Source: an uncultured Chthoniobacterales bacterium (GTDB lineage Bacteria > Verrucomicrobiota > Verrucomicrobiia > Chthoniobacterales > CALDSX01). Taken from it: a stretch of 41,447 nucleotides of DNA. The stretch covers positions 1 to 41,447 of the forward strand of contig CALDSX010000044.1 of assembly GCA_937924445.1 (NCBI GenBank), given 5' to 3'. The notes under the pieces were generated by a model. It was not told the origin of the DNA. It ran no database searches and saw only the letters and a program-made list of their open reading frames with translations. The translations under genes and the position numbers were made by a program. Below are positions 25,316 through 35,752 of the stretch, piece after piece. Positions within the stretch are counted from its first letter, which is position 1. Each line of letters begins with the position of its first letter.

Positions 25316-26293
25316 TTAGGAGGACGCTCCAACATCGCCCACCCTGCAATAAACAGAATGGGCAGCCTCCGCAATCTCAATAAGTCGAAGCTGGATTTGG
25401 TCGAGAAATTCGTGAAGCCCGTTGCGTATTATTTGATCTATCTGGCTATAAAAAAGAAAATAACGGAGCGAACCAGAGAGCCGCTCTGCTTCATTTGAAA
25501 ATCGCCCGGCCCCACCACCGGAAATTTTGTGCAGAGCATCGTCAAGCGACGCAACACTGAAGAGGATAGAGCGAGGAAAATTCTCGTTAAGTATAAGAAA
25601 CTCGGCGACTTTCCACGGGGCAATCTGCCCAAAATAAATTTGTCGATATGCTTCGAGAGCGCTGCACGTGCGCAGCAGTGCCATCCACTGGAGCGTGTCC
25701 ACGGTCCCGCCCACAGATTCACCGCTTGGGAGTAAAAGATGATACTTCACGTCCAGAATCCGGGAGGTGTAGTCGCCCCTTTCTATAAACTTCCCAAAGC
25801 GGATAAAGTCGTAGCCCTCACCCTGCACCATGGTGTTCTGGGTTATACCCTGAAAGAGGTAGGACCCTTCGGCGATTGTGCGAAAAAAACCATAGGGATT
25901 GGCTTCCAGCATGGCACGGGCGTCATTGGAGCGAATGAATAAGTAAATTTTATTGATTTGCTCCCACATTTCCGGTGAAATTCGCTCCCGAACAGTTCGT
26001 GCATTTTCGCGGGCATTGGAAAGGCAGGAGATGATGGAGTTTGGATTATCCTCAGCGAAAATCATATACTCAAACACCGTCATCTGGCTGGCTCGATCAT
26101 GCTTTTTAAAAAAACGCTCCTGGTCCTCCAGAGTGTTGATGACGGGTGCCCAGTAGCGGTCGGGGTCGTCCCCCTCGCGAATCTCGGCATCAAGCGCAAA
26201 TTGCATGTTCACATTCAGAATGCGAGCGTTGTTTTCAGCCCGCTCGATGTAGCGGCTCATCCAGTAGATCGAATCGGCGACGCGGCTTAGCAT
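25316..26293 (-). CDS. Alpha-E domain protein (DUF403)
   Basis: A 325-residue all-helical protein whose N-terminus MLSRVADSIYWMSRYIERAENNARIL is diagnostic of the family; the rest continues with GEDPDRYW-like and WEQINKIYLF segments. The family almost always occurs beside a circularly permuted ATP-grasp protein (here 28 bases upstream). Comparative-genomics studies predict the pair to act in a peptide-ligation or peptide-modification pathway, which remains untested. The ATG at 26293 fits the family start; the frame is open further upstream without homology. Confidence 0.92.
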   Translation of the reverse strand: MLSRVADSIYWMSRYIERAENNARILNVNMQFALDAEIREGDDPDRYWAPVINTLEDQERFFKKHDRASQMTVFEYMIFAEDNPNSIISCLSNARENARTVRERISPEMWEQINKIYLFIRSNDARAMLEANPYGFFRTIAEGSYLFQGITQNTMVQGEGYDFIRFGKFIERGDYTSRILDVKYHLLLPSGESVGGTVDTLQWMALLRTCSALEAYRQIYFGQIAPWKVAEFLILNENFPRSILFSVASLDDALHKISGGGAGRFSNEAERLSGSLRYFLFYSQIDQIIRNGLHEFLDQIQLRLIEIAEAAHSVYCRVGDVGASS

Positions 26294-26321
26294 TTTGTCG
26301 GGGCTTTTTGATGCATTCGGG

Positions 26322-27788
26322 TTAATGATTATTTTCCACGCGGTCGAGCACCCAGGTATCCTTCGTGCCACCTCCCTGCGAAGAGTTAACAACAAGTGAC
26401 CCTTTGCGCAGGGCAACTCGTGTCAGACCACCCGGCATGATGGAAACATGTTCCCCAGAGAGAATGTAAGGCCTCAGATCAATGTGCCGACCCTCTATGA
26501 CATCTCCGCAAATCGAGGGGATGCGTGAAAGTGAGATAACCGGCTGGGCGATATATTCCCGGGGACGTGCTTTGATCGCCTGACGGAATTTCTCGATTTG
26601 TTCTTTGGTCGCCTGCGGCCCGATTAACATCCCGTAACCGCCCGACTCATTGGCGGATTTCACGACAAGATGCTCAATATTTTCAAGAATATAGTTTCTT
26701 TCAGAATCGAAGTAAGAGAGATAGGTCTCCACATTTCCGAGCAATGGTTCTTCAGAGAGGTAAAATCTGATAATAGCCGGAACGAACTTATAGATCACCT
26801 TATCATCCGCTACGCCTGTGCCGATTGTGTTGGCCAGGCTCACATTGCCTAACCTGTAAGCCCGCACCAACCCTGGGACGCCGAGGAGCGAATCTTTTCT
26901 GAACACTTCCGGATCAAGAAAATCATCATCAATACGCCTGTAAATCACATCTACTTTCTTGGGACCTTTGGTCGTTCTCATGAAAACGACATCACCTTGA
27001 ACAAATAAATCCCGTCCCTCAACAATTTCCACACCCATCGAGCGAGCGAGGAAGCTGTGCTCAAAATAGGCCGAATTGTAGATGCCCGGAGTCAAAAGCA
27101 CAACGGTCGGATTGTCTCCAGAACGAGGCGGCGCAATAAACCGGAGCAGGTTCAGTAGCTCTTGACCATAATGATCCACAGGCCGCACCCGGTTTTTTGA
27201 GAAAAGATTAGGAAAAACACGCTTCATTGCCTGGCGATTCTCAAGCATGTAAGAGACGCCGGATGGACAGCGACCGTTGTCTTCGAGCACCAGGATATTC
27301 CCGTTGGAATCGCGAATTAGATCGCTCCCACAAATGTGAATGTAGATATTTTTCGGCACATCTATGCCGACAAATTCTGGCCGATAGTGAACAGCCCCAT
27401 AGACAAGCTCATTGGGAATAATGCCCTCTTTTAAAATGCGCTGTTCGTGATAAATATCCTGAAGAAATAGATTGAGTGCGTTAATACGTTGAACTAGCCC
27501 TCGCTCAATACTCTCCCACTCCCTCCGTGGTATAACGCGGGGTATAAGATCGAAGGGCATAATCCGCTCGGTGCCTCGGTCGTCGCTGTAGACCGTAAAA
27601 GTTACTCCCTGTTGGAGAAAGGCTTGTTCCGCAGCTGCACTCCGACGTTTAATTTCCGCCAGACCTAGCGTGTCAAATGTATCAAAGAGCGTTTGATAAT
27701 GTGGACGGACACTACCATCCGACTCAAACATTTCGTCATAATAGCCCTCTTGCTGATAACCCTCAAAAACTCTGCCCACCGAACCCAT
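26322..27788 (-). CDS. Circularly permuted ATP-grasp protein (DUF404/DUF407)
   Basis: A 488-residue protein with the family's start ([14 protein letters not shown]), [24 protein letters not shown], and the ATP-grasp parts [35 protein letters not shown] and [19 protein letters not shown]-grasp enzymes link a carboxyl group to an amine via acyl phosphate; the substrate here is unknown. I chose the ATG at 27788 because the homology starts right after it, although no ribosome site is visible. This leaves a 121-base divergent region before apt. It is the first gene of the operon with alpha-E and DUF4112. Confidence 0.92.
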   Translation of the reverse strand: MGSVGRVFEGYQQEGYYDEMFESDGSVRPHYQTLFDTFDTLGLAEIKRRSAAAEQAFLQQGVTFTVYSDDRGTERIMPFDLIPRVIPRREWESIERGLVQRINALNLFLQDIYHEQRILKEGIIPNELVYGAVHYRPEFVGIDVPKNIYIHICGSDLIRDSNGNILVLEDNGRCPSGVSYMLENRQAMKRVFPNLFSKNRVRPVDHYGQELLNLLRFIAPPRSGDNPTVVLLTPGIYNSAYFEHSFLARSMGVEIVEGRDLFVQGDVVFMRTTKGPKKVDVIYRRIDDDFLDPEVFRKDSLLGVPGLVRAYRLGNVSLANTIGTGVADDKVIYKFVPAIIRFYLSEEPLLGNVETYLSYFDSERNYILENIEHLVVKSANESGGYGMLIGPQATKEQIEKFRQAIKARPREYIAQPVISLSRIPSICGDVIEGRHIDLRPYILSGEHVSIMPGGLTRVALRKGSLVVNSSQGGGTKDTWVLDRVENNH

Positions 27789-27909
27789 ATTAAAAGTATT
27801 AAGTGCAGGCGTCTGATCGCGCAACAAGAAAAGGAATAATTTACAAAGAATTCCCCGTCTTTTAGAGGATATCTTGCCAAATATCTCCCTCCGGCTATGA
27901 TACGAGACG

Positions 27910-28446
27910 ATGAATATAGCCGACGAACGAATCGCCCGAATAACTTCGGCCATCCGAAATGTGCCTGATTTTCCAAAGCCAGGTATTCAATTTAAAGATA
28001 TCACCCCCCTACTACTCGACGGCGAAGTTTTTAGAGACACGATTGACCTGCTGGCCGAACGTTGCGCGAATTTTGGTGTGAACAAAATTGTGGCGATAGA
28101 TGCACGCGGATTTATTTTTGGCTCTGCCGTAGCCTACAAGCTCGGTCTTGGGCTTGTCGTCATCCGCAAAAAAGGTAAACTACCCCACATCACCGAAGCT
28201 GTTTCTTATTCGCTTGAGTACGGCTCGGCGACTGTGGAGATGCACGCTGATGCAGTTGAACCTGGTGAACAGGTGGCTTTGGTGGATGATTTACTGGCCA
28301 CGGGAGGCACCGCAGCAGCCGCTAATGAATTGATTCGGAAGCGAGGCGGCTCGGTTGCTCGGGCAGTTTTTCTAATTGAACTCACTTTTCTCAACGGCCG
28401 CCAGGTACTTGAGGGCATCCCAACGGATGCGCTGATCGCTTATTAA
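27910..28446 (+). CDS. apt: Adenine phosphoribosyltransferase
   Basis: A 178-residue purine salvage enzyme making AMP from adenine and PRPP. It begins with [21 protein letters not shown] and has [10 protein letters not shown] for the base site, the flexible-loop region RKKGKLP, and the PRPP-binding motif [13 protein letters not shown] at 122-134. It is a single plus-strand gene, divergent from the ATP-grasp operon and convergent with gpsA. Confidence 0.96.
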   Translation: MNIADERIARITSAIRNVPDFPKPGIQFKDITPLLLDGEVFRDTIDLLAERCANFGVNKIVAIDARGFIFGSAVAYKLGLGLVVIRKKGKLPHITEAVSYSLEYGSATVEMHADAVEPGEQVALVDDLLATGGTAAAANELIRKRGGSVARAVFLIELTFLNGRQVLEGIPTDALIAY

Positions 28447-28451
28447 GAAGT

Positions 28452-28466
28452 CTGCTTTTTAAGCAG
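28452..28466 (+). terminator. Short hairpin after apt
   Basis: CTGCTT and AAGCAG form a 6-bp stem with a TTT loop between the convergent apt and gpsA stops. The stem is short and has no T tract after it, so a terminator role is weakly supported. Confidence 0.3.
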
Positions 28467-28477
28467 TAAACAACCAC

Positions 28478-29485
28478 TCAATATTCCGACTTTGGGGCAC
28501 GCGTCATCAGGTCTGAAAGTGCTTCGGCTGGTGGTTTCCCTCCGAATAAAACCTTGTGAATCTGGTCAATGACTGGGGTTTCTATACCCCGAGAGCTTGC
28601 GCACTCTACGGCGCTCCGAGTCGTCGGCACTCCTTCGGCTACCATCTTCATCGTGGCGTTTATTTCCTCTAGGGATTCTCCGCGGCCAAGTCGCTCGCCA
28701 ACATGCCTGTTCCGGCTATGGCGGCTGAAGCAAGTGACCATCAGATCACCCACCCCACCGAGACCTTGAAATGTTTCGGCTCGCCCCCCCAAAGCTGTGC
28801 CAAGCCGGATCATCTCGGCCAGCGAACGAGTAACTAGTGCCGCTTTTGTGTTGTCGCCCAGATCAAGTCCGTCACCAATTCCCGCCGCGATGGCAAAGAT
28901 ATTCTTAAGTGCCCCGCCTAGCTCGAGGCCTGCTGGGTCGGGGGAAGTGTAGATGCGCAACATTCCATGGTTAAGCACCCGTTGAACAAGAGCGGAGGCT
29001 GCCGGGTCAGGGGAGGCCACGCAGACCGCTGTGGGCATTCCTCTGGCCACCTCCTCTGCATGACTCGGACCAGAGAGAACGCAAGGAACAACTCCAGGAA
29101 CCTCTTCAGCTAGAATCTCGCTCATCCGCCGACCGGTGCCTCGCTCAATTCCTTTTGTGCAGGAAACTATCGGCAACCCAGCGTGGGCGAACGGGGCCAG
29201 AGTGCGGGCCACTTCGCGGTAAACAGCTGAGGGCACGACCATCAACGCCATGTCCGCGCCAATAAAAGTCTCTTCATCGCGCCAGAATATTTCCAATTCC
29301 TCCGGGAGCGGCACACCCGGCAAAAATTTTCGGTTTTCCCCGAGACTTTTTATTTGGTGCACCTCTTCCTCACGGCGCACCTTGAGACGCACCCTGTGTC
29401 CGGCTTTTAGGCTGTGCAACGCCAAAGCCGTGCCCCATCCACCTCCTCCGATGACGCTGATCGTCCGCTTAGTCGTCTCTCTCAT
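28478..29485 (-). CDS. gpsA: Glycerol-3-phosphate dehydrogenase [NAD(P)+]
   Basis: A 335-residue enzyme that makes sn-glycerol 3-phosphate for phospholipids. The Rossmann motif VIGGGGWGTAL starts at 11. It also has VVSCTKGIE in the family position, GPSHAEEVARG, and the active-site region ELGGALKNIFAIAAGIGDGLDLGDNTKAAL. The ATG overlaps the plsY stop as ATGA. PlsY uses the product of GpsA to acylate glycerol-3-phosphate, so the pair makes biochemical sense. Confidence 0.96.
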   Translation of the reverse strand: MRETTKRTISVIGGGGWGTALALHSLKAGHRVRLKVRREEEVHQIKSLGENRKFLPGVPLPEELEIFWRDEETFIGADMALMVVPSAVYREVARTLAPFAHAGLPIVSCTKGIERGTGRRMSEILAEEVPGVVPCVLSGPSHAEEVARGMPTAVCVASPDPAASALVQRVLNHGMLRIYTSPDPAGLELGGALKNIFAIAAGIGDGLDLGDNTKAALVTRSLAEMIRLGTALGGRAETFQGLGGVGDLMVTCFSRHSRNRHVGERLGRGESLEEINATMKMVAEGVPTTRSAVECASSRGIETPVIDQIHKVLFGGKPPAEALSDLMTRAPKSEY

Positions 29486-30129
29486 GCCTGTTTTGATTTG
29501 CGTTCCATGCGGGGTTCCGTGCCGGAAAGCAAGCGCTCGATGTTTGATCTATGTCGCACTACCGCAAGTGTTGCGATGATCAAGCTAAACACCATCAATG
29601 GCAGAGTTCCCCCGGAAAAGTTTTCTGGAAAAAGCATCAAAAACCCGGTCACAAGAGGCAAGAAAACTGCAGCCCCTATGGACGACACGGAGACGTAGCG
29701 CGTGGTAAAAAAGAGAACGATCCAAACCGCCAACGAAGCAGCGGCCGCAATCGGGGTGATCCCAAACAAAACCCCTGCGCTTGAGGCAATCCCCTTACCA
29801 CCTCGAAAGCCAAGCCATGGAGTAAAATTGTGTCCAAGTATTGCCCCAAGCCCACCGAGAATTGAGGCCAGATCGGTGGGGAGTTCAAACACTTCAGCAG
29901 CCAATCCTGCTCCAAGAGCGGCAATAAATCCTTTTAGAAAATCAAAAACGAAAACAGTGATTCCCCATCCCTTGCCAATGACGCGAAAGACATTTGTCGC
30001 ACCAATGTTACCGCTTCCGTGCGTGCGGATGTCGATACCATTGAGCCGACCCGCGATAAAACCCCATGGAATCGAGCCGAGTGCGAATGCCCCGATAAAA
30101 ATGCAAAAGGCAGCAAAAGCCGTATTCAT
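29482..30129 (-). CDS. plsY: Acyl-phosphate:glycerol-3-phosphate acyltransferase (PlsY)
   Basis: A 215-residue integral membrane enzyme that uses acyl-phosphate to acylate glycerol-3-phosphate. It shows the PlsY loops GSIPWGFIAG, THGSGNIGATNVFR and GGKGIASSAG with about five membrane segments. I chose the ATG at 30129 because GGAGG lies at a workable distance upstream. The ATG at 30141 sits directly on that site, and the longer frame opens with TTG at 30165. It heads a two-gene operon with gpsA. Confidence 0.94.
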   Translation of the reverse strand: MNTAFAAFCIFIGAFALGSIPWGFIAGRLNGIDIRTHGSGNIGATNVFRVIGKGWGITVFVFDFLKGFIAALGAGLAAEVFELPTDLASILGGLGAILGHNFTPWLGFRGGKGIASSAGVLFGITPIAAAASLAVWIVLFFTTRYVSVSSIGAAVFLPLVTGFLMLFPENFSGGTLPLMVFSLIIATLAVVRHRSNIERLLSGTEPRMERKSKQA

Positions 30130-30192
30130 GCTAGCGCGCATACCTCCGCCAGCATCACGCGTCAAGCCTGCAATCCACTAAACGCATGTTAT

Positions 30193-30630
30193 TTATCGAA
30201 AAGCAAATTTCGCCCTTGTCTCATTCGCAAGAGAAATGTGCTTGCTGTTGGATTTGAACGTCACAACTCGAGTGCTGACGACTGGACCTGCGAACGATGC
30301 CACCCATTGCTCCGGAGTCCTTCCCCGCACGGTCACCGGCCTTGCAGCGAGATTATCCACCGCACAAAAAACACCCTTGACCTCTGTCAGAACTACGATG
30401 GCGTGCGTTCCTTGCTCTCGGACGGTTGCCCACCGGTAAACCAACAAAGTCGCCGACTGACCCGCCAGCGTGAGCCTCTCCTAGAGTGCAACTGCATAGG
30501 GCAGGCACATGCCCCTCACGTATCTGCCTTCGATCGGCAACTCCAATAGCGTACTCGTCGGGCAGGTAGCGGCAAAGGAAATTCCCACCGTCATAGCGAG
30601 CGCTGCAAGCAATGGAAGCAGCCTTTTCAT
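30193..30630 (-). pseudogene. Small secreted protein gene interrupted by an in-frame TAG
   Basis: From the ATG at 30630 the frame encodes a signal peptide (MKRLLPLLAALAMTVGISFA) and continues to a TAG at 30483-30481, giving 49 residues. The same frame then remains open for 95 codons to the stop at 30193-30195, with LLVYRWATVREQ and beta-rich text. The gap-free frame suggests one gene of about 145 codons with a single nonsense change; one base away from TAG is CAG (Gln). No family is recognised. It is either a recent pseudogene, a sequencing error, or less likely a stop-codon read-through. It lies alone between plsY and the damaged response regulator. Confidence 0.6.
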
Positions 30631-30872
30631 CACGCTTTCCCGTAAGCATAAGCTGGGCCATAATCTGGGGCGCCTATATAAAAATCTGTTCATTAGTAAT
30701 ATAAAAGGCATACAACTGTTTTGAAGACTTTGTAGAGGCAAGGAACTACAAAAAAAGTTACACCCTGTGGAAAGTTATTTTCCACATTTTACACTCGCAG
30801 CAGGTAGCAACGGTTATTTAGCTCTTGTTTAAAAAGGTTGTTGGCTAAAAGTATTAAGACTATCTGCATCGA
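30631..30872. other. Intergenic region before the response regulator
   Basis: No ORF or motif in these 242 bases convinced me. The stretch is A/T-rich and divergent between the secreted-protein gene and the response regulator gene, so it may hold both promoters. Confidence 0.5.
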
Positions 30873-32321
<1,449 letters not shown>

Positions 32322-32502
32322 CAGCCTCATCTGTTCATATGAAAACGCAATGACTCGTCTTTTTAAATCGGACCAGATAATTTGCATACAGATGAAAATA
32401 CGATTGCTTAACTGAACAGACGGCAGGTTTATGTTCTTCCCCCGCATCTGGCTGAGTGACGTTAAAAACCACAAGTTGAAGACCTAAAGCCCCGCCCAGT
32501 GT

Positions 32503-34914
32503 ATGAGCCATCTGCTTGTTGTTCAGAAAAATCCATCGAGCAGGAATTTTCTTTGCAATATATTAAAAAGCGCGGGGCATGAGGTATCGGAGGCCTCTGA
32601 TGAAAGGGAAGCTTTGCGTCTTGCCACCGAGCGGCCTGTGGATCTGATTATTACAGATCTCTTCCATGCCTCGGCAGAGAAGCTTGTCTTATCTTCCAAA
32701 GTGCGGGCTGATAGAACTCAGCGTTCGTTGCCGGTGATTGTTTATTCGGACCTTTACGGACAGCTGCGGGGAGAAAAACTTGCCCGGCCTTTTGGGGCGG
32801 ACGCTTTGATTGTTAGCCCAAAGCAATCGGACGTTCTCCTGGAGATTGTGAACTCACTTTTGAATTTGCGCCGACCGCAAGCAGAAAATGCCGTTGCGCC
32901 CGAAGGAGCTTCGGACACTTTTTCCGAGGTGCCTTTTTGCTCTTTTTCGGAGCAACTCTCTCATATATTCGCGCAGTTCGAAGAGGCGACAAAAGCGCCT
33001 CGTGCCAGCCAGCGTCTTGTGGATCCGCAGCGCCGTGCACTGGACGCTGCCGCCAACGGAATTGTCATCGCCGATCTCGAAGGAAACATTCTCTGGGCAA
33101 ACAACGCATTTGAGGTAATTACCGGCCACCCGTTGCGAGAAGTGATAGGTCAAAACCCCCATTTTCTCAAATCCGGGCTGCAGTCGAATTCGTTTTACGA
33201 AGAAATGTGGGCCACTATTCTCCGAGGCGAGCCATGGCATGGAGAACTGGTCAACAAACGTAAGGACGGCAGCCTTTATTCCGAAGAAATGACCATCACT
33301 CCGATCAAGGATCGTGATGGTGAGGTGGTTAATTTCATTGCCATCAAGAAGGACGTTTCTGCCAGAAAAAAGTACGAGCAAGAACTTGCTGAATCGCGTC
33401 GGCTTTACCATGGCGTCTTTCACAATCACCACATTATCATGTTGTTGGCAGATGCGGAAAACGGACAAATTCTCGATGCCAATCCTGCAGCTGCAGCATT
33501 CTATGGAAAAACAATTTCTGAATTGACACGCCTGAATCTTAATGATCTCTGCGCGAAACCAGACGAAGATCTGCTCGCCCGACTGAGCGCTTTCACGCGC
33601 ACGCCGCGCACGCACGTGGATGTTGTCCAAAAGGCTGCCGAGGGTCGTGAGTGTGCGGTTGAGATTTTTTGCGCCCGTATAGAGAGCATCTCCCGTCCTG
33701 CTTTCTTCTGTGTTGTAAATGACGTTGAATCGCGCAAACAACTCGAGCGGGAATTACTTCGTGCCCAGCGGTTGGAGAGCGTGGGCACGCTCGCCAGCGG
33801 AATTGCTCACGACATCAACAACATCCTCGCCCCGATTATGCTCGCAACGGGTCTTCTGAAACTGGAAAGCGTTTCGAGTGCTCAAATGCAGGCCCTTAAC
33901 GCTATCGAGAACAGCGCAAAGCGTGGCGCTGATCTTGTCCGGCAGGTTCTCTCTTTTGCACGAGGCATTGGCGGCGAACGTGTTCTAGTGGACTTACGCC
34001 ATGTCGCAAGGGACATTGCAAAAATTATTGGAGACACCTTTCCAAAAAATATCTGCTTTAACCTTAAAACCCCTCAGGAACCCGCCCTGGTTGAGGACGA
34101 TCCAACCCAGATGCATCAGCTGTTGATGAATCTTTGTGTAAACGCCCGTGACGCCATGCCATGTGGCGGGCACTTGGGCCTCCTTGTCGCAGAGCAAAGC
34201 GTCGACGAACTCTTCGCCACGATGACACCCGGTGCCACTCCTGGCACATATGTTCGCATCACCGTTAGCGATACCGGCTGCGGAATCCCACCCGACATTC
34301 AAGACCGCATTTTCGAGCCCTTTTTTACCACCAAAGATCCCGGTCATGGGACGGGCCTTGGTCTGTCCACCGTGGCTACTATTGTCAAAAGCCACAACGG
34401 GTTTCTTCGTCTCAAGAGTTATCCCGGAGAGGGCTCCTTTTTTCAGGTTTGCATTCCCAAGGTACGGGCGGCCAGTGTCGTCAGTGATGATCTTGATGCT
34501 CAAACTGAAATGGCGTGCGGATCAGGTGAGCTTATTCTGCTTGTTGATGATGAGGAGTACATTTGCCAGGTGGCTGGCGGGATGCTTACAAAGTTCGGTT
34601 ACTATGTGGTCACTGCGCGCAACGGAGTCGAAGCTGTCAAACAGGCCACGCACAACCCTGGAAAAATTGCGCTTGCCATCGTTGACCTTGCCATGCCGAT
34701 TGTGGATGGTCCGGCGACAATCATTGCCCTGCGCAGTTTTGATCCCATGCTTCCTATCATCGTCTCCAGTGGACATGCGTCCGAGAGGGAACTTGCTACG
34801 GTGCGGCAATTGGGCGTTAAAATTTTGTCCATAAACCCTACGTTGCCGAACAGCTCTTGCGGGAGATCTACCTGCTTCTCTCTACGCAGAAGAAGCCGCA
34901 ATAAGACCCAATAA
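32503..34914 (+). CDS. Hybrid PAS-sensor histidine kinase with a frameshift in its last receiver domain
   Basis: An 803-residue protein as read. Order: a receiver-like domain at 1-120 in which the usual acidic pair is lost (VVQKN), PAS 1 at about 178-290, PAS 2 at about 300-415, a dimerisation domain with the phospho-His in GIAHDINN (His436), a kinase domain with GTGLGLS, and a receiver domain with Asp682-683 and phosphoacceptor Asp728. After Ser776 (base 34830) the expected KPYVAEQLL continues only in another frame, ending at TAA 34902-34904. A frameshift between 34830 and 34836 thus replaces the conserved Lys-Pro and the last helix with about 27 unrelated residues. It follows the broken sigma-54 regulator by 181 bases, so the pair is a decaying two-component system. 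Confidence 0.85.
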   Translation: MSHLLVVQKNPSSRNFLCNILKSAGHEVSEASDEREALRLATERPVDLIITDLFHASAEKLVLSSKVRADRTQRSLPVIVYSDLYGQLRGEKLARPFGADALIVSPKQSDVLLEIVNSLLNLRRPQAENAVAPEGASDTFSEVPFCSFSEQLSHIFAQFEEATKAPRASQRLVDPQRRALDAAANGIVIADLEGNILWANNAFEVITGHPLREVIGQNPHFLKSGLQSNSFYEEMWATILRGEPWHGELVNKRKDGSLYSEEMTITPIKDRDGEVVNFIAIKKDVSARKKYEQELAESRRLYHGVFHNHHIIMLLADAENGQILDANPAAAAFYGKTISELTRLNLNDLCAKPDEDLLARLSAFTRTPRTHVDVVQKAAEGRECAVEIFCARIESISRPAFFCVVNDVESRKQLERELLRAQRLESVGTLASGIAHDINNILAPIMLATGLLKLESVSSAQMQALNAIENSAKRGADLVRQVLSFARGIGGERVLVDLRHVARDIAKIIGDTFPKNICFNLKTPQEPALVEDDPTQMHQLLMNLCVNARDAMPCGGHLGLLVAEQSVDELFATMTPGATPGTYVRITVSDTGCGIPPDIQDRIFEPFFTTKDPGHGTGLGLSTVATIVKSHNGFLRLKSYPGEGSFFQVCIPKVRAASVVSDDLDAQTEMACGSGELILLVDDEEYICQVAGGMLTKFGYYVVTARNGVEAVKQATHNPGKIALAIVDLAMPIVDGPATIIALRSFDPMLPIIVSSGHASERELATVRQLGVKILSINPTLPNSSCGRSTCFSLRRRSRNKTQ

Positions 34915-34917
34915 CAT

Positions 34918-35742
34918 TTATTCCTTCTGGTAAAAGAACCTTTGCGCTGTAAGCGTTGTGTAAGCGGCGAGTTCTTCAAGCGTTTCACAACGCGCGTCAG
35001 CGATTTTCTCGGCAGTGAGCCTTACCTGCCATGGTTCGCAAACTGTTCCACGGTGCGGCACTGGCGCAAGATAAGGAGCATCGGTTTCCACCATGAACGA
35101 GCCGGGCGGCAGTGTGGCGGCGACAGCCAATGTTGAGGCTCCGTTTGAAAAAGTGACGATGCCAGTGAAAGAAACAAGATGCCCCATTGCGATCGCCTCT
35201 TTGGCTTCATCCAGAGTGCCCCCAAAACAATGCAAGACACATCGAATCTGCCCGAGGTAATCTCGCAACACACGAAGAGTATCCTGCCAACAAGCGCGCT
35301 GATGTATGATAACGGGCAGCCCGGTTTCCGCTGCAAGATCGAGGTGGAGACGAAACACGCGCTCTTGCATTGTTTTGATGGCTGCAGATTTTTCGGGGTT
35401 TTTTGGCAGACGAAAGTGATCTAGGCCCGTTTCACCAATCGCTGAGAATCGGCCTGTTTCGAGAAGACTCACAAGCGCCGCTCTGGTTTGCGCAACATTT
35501 GAGGCTGCATCGGGCAGCGTGTCATCGGTGGGGTGAATACCTGCGCTGGCGAGAAGCTCTACCGATTCCCGGGCATGCTCAAGAGCGATCGAAGAACAAG
35601 CGCGAGCGCTCTCCAGTGAGGTGGCCACAGCGACAATACGGAAGATGCCACACTCCGCAGCGCGCTCCAGCACTCCTTGCAGGCCGCCTGGTGCTGCCGC
35701 GAGGGCTGGGTAATCGAGATGCGCGTGGGTGTCTGTCAGCAT
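34918..35742 (-). CDS. TatD family deoxyribonuclease/hydrolase
   Basis: A 274-residue TIM-barrel metal-dependent hydrolase. It has DTHAHLD (His6 and His8), GETGLD, IIHQRAC, HCFGG and ETDAPYLAPVPHRG with a metal Asp. TatD proteins act as 3'-5' exonucleases in DNA repair and RNA quality control. The gene starts 10 bases after the acs stop on the same strand, so it is probably co-transcribed with acs, and it ends close to the kinase gene's 3' end. Confidence 0.94.
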   Translation of the reverse strand: MLTDTHAHLDYPALAAAPGGLQGVLERAAECGIFRIVAVATSLESARACSSIALEHARESVELLASAGIHPTDDTLPDAASNVAQTRAALVSLLETGRFSAIGETGLDHFRLPKNPEKSAAIKTMQERVFRLHLDLAAETGLPVIIHQRACWQDTLRVLRDYLGQIRCVLHCFGGTLDEAKEAIAMGHLVSFTGIVTFSNGASTLAVAATLPPGSFMVETDAPYLAPVPHRGTVCEPWQVRLTAEKIADARCETLEELAAYTTLTAQRFFYQKE

Positions 35743-35752
35743 CGCCCCGAAT

